NCBI GenBank assembly: GCA_945897825.1
Contig: CAMDGX010000003.1
Location: 1 to 64,000 of the forward strand
From: Asaia bogorensis
GTDB lineage: Bacteria > Pseudomonadota > Alphaproteobacteria > Acetobacterales > Acetobacteraceae
Direction of reading: 5' to 3'
DNA length: 64,000 bases
Of this stretch, positions 62,234 through 64,000 are shown in pieces. A program made the translations under genes and the position numbers. The notes below the pieces were generated by a model that was not told the DNA's origin, searched no databases, and worked only from the letters and a program-made list of their open reading frames with translations. Numbering within the stretch: the first letter of the stretch is position 1; each line of letters starts with the position of its first letter.

Positions 62234-63157
62234 ATGCGCATTCTCGTGCTCGGCGCCGGCGGCATCGGCGGCTACTTCGGCGGACGCGCGGCCGCCGGCG
62301 GCGCAGACGTCACCTTCCTCGTCCGCCCCCGGCGCGCCCAGCAGATCGCCGCCAACGGCCTGGTGATCAAGAGCCCGCTCGGCGACGCCACCATCGCCGC
62401 CAAGACCGTTCTCGCCGAGACCGTGAAGCCCGGCTGGGACGCAATCATCCTGTCCTGCAAGGCCTACGACCTCGACAGCGCCATCGCCGCCATCCGCCCC
62501 GCCGCCCCCGGCGCGAAGGTCATTCCGCAGCTCAACGGCATGAAGCACCTGGACCGCCTCGAATCCGAGTTCGGCGCCGACGCCGTCCTCGGCGGCATGA
62601 CCGGCATCGCCGTGACGCTGGATGACGACGGCACCGTGCGCCACCTCAACAACATGGCCAGCTTCGCCTACGGGCCCCGCCTGCCCGCCCAGGCCGAATT
62701 CTGCAACGCCCTCCAGCCCCACCTCGCGAAAGGCGGCTTCGACCTCGCCAACTCGCCCGAGATCATGCAGGTCATGTGGGAGAAATGGGTCTTCCTCTGC
62801 TCCATCGCCGGCATGAACTGCCTGTTCCGCGGCAATGTCGGCAGCATCGTCAGCGCGACGGACGACGCCGCCGGCCTGATGCTCGCCATGGTCGATGAAT
62901 GCACCGCCGTCGCCACCGCCGCCGGCTTCAAGCCCCGCCCCGCCGCCGACGCCCGCGCCCGCACCCAGCTCTCCGACCCCAAGGGCCAGTGGATGGCCTC
63001 CATGCTGCGCGACCTGCAGAAGGGCGGCGCGGTCGAGGCCGACCACGTGGTCGGCGACATGCTGGCCCGCGCCAAGGCATTCGGCACGCCGCACACCATG
63101 CTCGCGACCGCCTACACCCACCTCAAGGTCTACGAGGCGTCGCGCCCCGCCCGCTAA
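62234..63157 (+). CDS. 2-dehydropantoate 2-reductase family protein (PanE/ApbA)
   Basis: A 307-residue NADPH-dependent ketopantoate reductase-type enzyme. The Rossmann motif is VLGAGGIGGYFGGRAA (residues 4-19). LSCKAYDLDSAI holds the conserved Lys, and PQLNGMKHLDRLE the conserved Asn. The C-terminal domain contains EKWVFLCSIAGMNCLFRGNVG, with the family's Lys-to-Glu variation nearby, and PSSMLRDL appears as KGQWMASMLRDLQKG. Many paralogues exist, so a role in pantothenate synthesis is likely but not certain. Confidence 0.88.
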   Translation: MRILVLGAGGIGGYFGGRAAAGGADVTFLVRPRRAQQIAANGLVIKSPLGDATIAAKTVLAETVKPGWDAIILSCKAYDLDSAIAAIRPAAPGAKVIPQLNGMKHLDRLESEFGADAVLGGMTGIAVTLDDDGTVRHLNNMASFAYGPRLPAQAEFCNALQPHLAKGGFDLANSPEIMQVMWEKWVFLCSIAGMNCLFRGNVGSIVSATDDAAGLMLAMVDECTAVATAAGFKPRPAADARARTQLSDPKGQWMASMLRDLQKGGAVEADHVVGDMLARAKAFGTPHTMLATAYTHLKVYEASRPAR

Positions 63158-63191
63158 AGGGCGGCTCCACCGCCCGGCGCGCCGGCAAAGC

Positions 63192-63377
63192 CTACTTCCC
63201 CACGGCCTTGCCCACCGCCGCCTTGCCCACCGCCGCCTTGCCCACCGCCGCCTTGCGCAGGGCCGCCTTGCGCTTGCGGCGCTCTTTCAGCCAAGGGCCG
63301 TAGTACTTCCGCGTATAGACCAAGGTCGTCAGCAGCCAGATCGCCAGTGCACCCAGCGCGATGTACCACGACAGCAT
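63192..63377 (-). CDS. Small membrane protein with Lys-Ala-Ala-Val-Gly repeat tail
   Basis: A 61-residue protein with one N-terminal transmembrane helix (SWYIALGALAIWLLTTLVY), then TRKYYGPWLKERRKRKAAL and a tail of KAAVG units repeated three to four times and ending KAVGK. The repeat is encoded by a 15-bp tandem repeat. The strongly basic tail would face the cytoplasm and could bind nucleic acid or lipid head groups. The family is not recognised. It is encoded 8 nt downstream of the hydrolase gene. Confidence 0.72.
   Translation of the reverse strand: MLSWYIALGALAIWLLTTLVYTRKYYGPWLKERRKRKAALRKAAVGKAAVGKAAVGKAVGK
63197..63249. repeat. 15-bp tandem repeat inside a small gene
   Basis: The unit GCCCACCGCCGCCTT occurs about three and a half times in a row and encodes the KAAVG repeats on the minus strand. 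Copies are nearly identical, which suggests recent slippage and probable length variation between strains. Confidence 0.85.
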
Positions 63378-63385
63378 GACCCCTC

Positions 63386-64000
63386 CTATCGCGCCGCGGG
63401 CAGTGCGGCGAGGAACGCCGGCACGCGGGCCAGCGCATCCTCCCGCGCCGCCCGATCGCCGCCCACATGCACCACCCCATCGCCGCGCTGGCTGGACGGG
63501 ATGTTGCGCATTTGCCGCACCGGGATATCGACGTCGAAATTGTGCCACGCACCGGGATAGGCGACGAAACTCACCACCGTTCCCGCCTCCTCCGCCAGCG
63601 CCCGGCACGGCCTGATCGGCGTCCAGTCGTCCGCCTCGCCATGCAGCAGCAGCATCGGCGCCACCGGCTGCCACCCGCCCAGTCGCGCCGCCGCCCCGCA
63701 TCCGGGATAGAATGCCACCAGCCCGCGGATCAACCCGCGCCGAGTCGGGTGGTCGCGCCCGGCCGCCAGCACCGTGCTGCCGCCATGCGACCATCCCATC
63801 AGCACCACGCCGCCGGGCGGCGTCCCTGGCCGGTCGGCAAGCCACTGCGCCGCCGCCAGCGCATCGCGCCGCCGCAGCCCCACGGCCGACACAGCGCGTT
63901 GCGATTCCCGGCACTGCGAACCCAGCCCGCGCGAGCCGAAGCTGTCGGGGAACAGCACGATATGCCCGCGCCCGCGCAGCAACTCCCCCCATTGCGCGTC
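63386..64000 (-). CDS. Dienelactone hydrolase-like alpha/beta hydrolase (5' end beyond the window)
   Basis: At least 204 residues of an alpha/beta hydrolase, open to the right edge, so the N-terminus is missing. The nucleophile elbow is GWSHGGS, the acid is in HGEADDWTP, and the His is in YPGAWHNFDVD, giving a Ser-Asp-His triad. The order and the GEADDWTP motif fit dienelactone-hydrolase-type enzymes that use Ser in place of Cys. Signal peptide status cannot be judged. Confidence 0.88.
   Translation of the reverse strand, partial: DAQWGELLRGRGHIVLFPDSFGSRGLGSQCRESQRAVSAVGLRRRDALAAAQWLADRPGTPPGGVVLMGWSHGGSTVLAAGRDHPTRRGLIRGLVAFYPGCGAAARLGGWQPVAPMLLLHGEADDWTPIRPCRALAEEAGTVVSFVAYPGAWHNFDVDIPVRQMRNIPSSQRGDGVVHVGGDRAAREDALARVPAFLAALPAAR

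Noticed and set aside
63197-63249. Possible CRISPR-like repeat
   Set aside because: It is a direct tandem repeat without spacers, lies in a coding frame, and no cas genes are present.

Overview
The window is a 64-kb piece of a very GC-rich (about 70 %) chromosome. Gene content and order point to an alphaproteobacterium, most likely Rhodospirillales/Acetobacteraceae. The best evidence is the block rpmF-plsX-fabH-ihfA-merR next to yceD, a ubiquinol-cytochrome c chaperone and bamE, and the block rpiB-glyA-nrdR-ribD-ribE-ribB-ribH-nusB-thiL. Both are textbook alphaproteobacterial gene orders. Family or genus cannot be fixed from this sequence alone. No plasmid, prophage, insertion sequence, CRISPR or known defence locus is visible, so the region reads as ordinary chromosome.

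Layout. 0-6 kb: MoxR ATPase, M20 peptidase, tRNA-Val(GAC), N-formylglutamate amidohydrolase, a small RNA of alpha-r8/MmgR type on the minus strand, a lytic transglycosylase and a GT39-like membrane glycosyltransferase. 6-10 kb: CaiB-type CoA-transferase, acyl-CoA dehydrogenase and a two-subunit thiamine-diphosphate decarboxylase. 10-14.5 kb: RND efflux adaptor and pump. 14.6-20 kb: small and hypothetical genes, a 2-hydroxyacid dehydrogenase, a lipoprotein and a glutathione S-transferase (GST). 20-28 kb: two facing transcription units encoding a Dpp/Opp-type ABC importer with anhydro-MurNAc kinase, a serine hydrolase and a GNAT acetyltransferase, probably for peptides or cell-wall fragments. 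28-29.5 kb: a string of tiny genes including a cold-shock protein and a lone Flp-type pilin. 29.7-39.4 kb: a sugar-acid region with dgoK, dgoA, a PcaB-like lyase, a MalEFGK-type importer, an SDR and an LDH2-type dehydrogenase. 39.5-49 kb: two PEP-CTERM-type exported proteins, a kinase-less PAS-REC-HPt protein, icd, an MFS protein, a degenerate M24 protein, a second GST and a phosphotriesterase-family protein. 49-62 kb: tRNA-Pro(GGG) and the two housekeeping blocks. The right edge holds panE, a tiny lysine-rich membrane protein and a truncated dienelactone-hydrolase-like gene.

The most unusual structure is a family of A/T-rich palindromic intergenic elements of about 110-140 bp: six full copies and one half copy. 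Each is a nested inverted repeat whose arms change together between copies so that pairing is kept, and each copy has at least one end within about 2 nt of a stop codon. They stand out sharply from the GC-rich background. They look like a spreading or domesticated bidirectional terminator family, and I do not recognise them as a named element. A second dispersed 26-bp palindrome occurs twice; one copy supplies the start codon and first codons of a peptide-permease gene.
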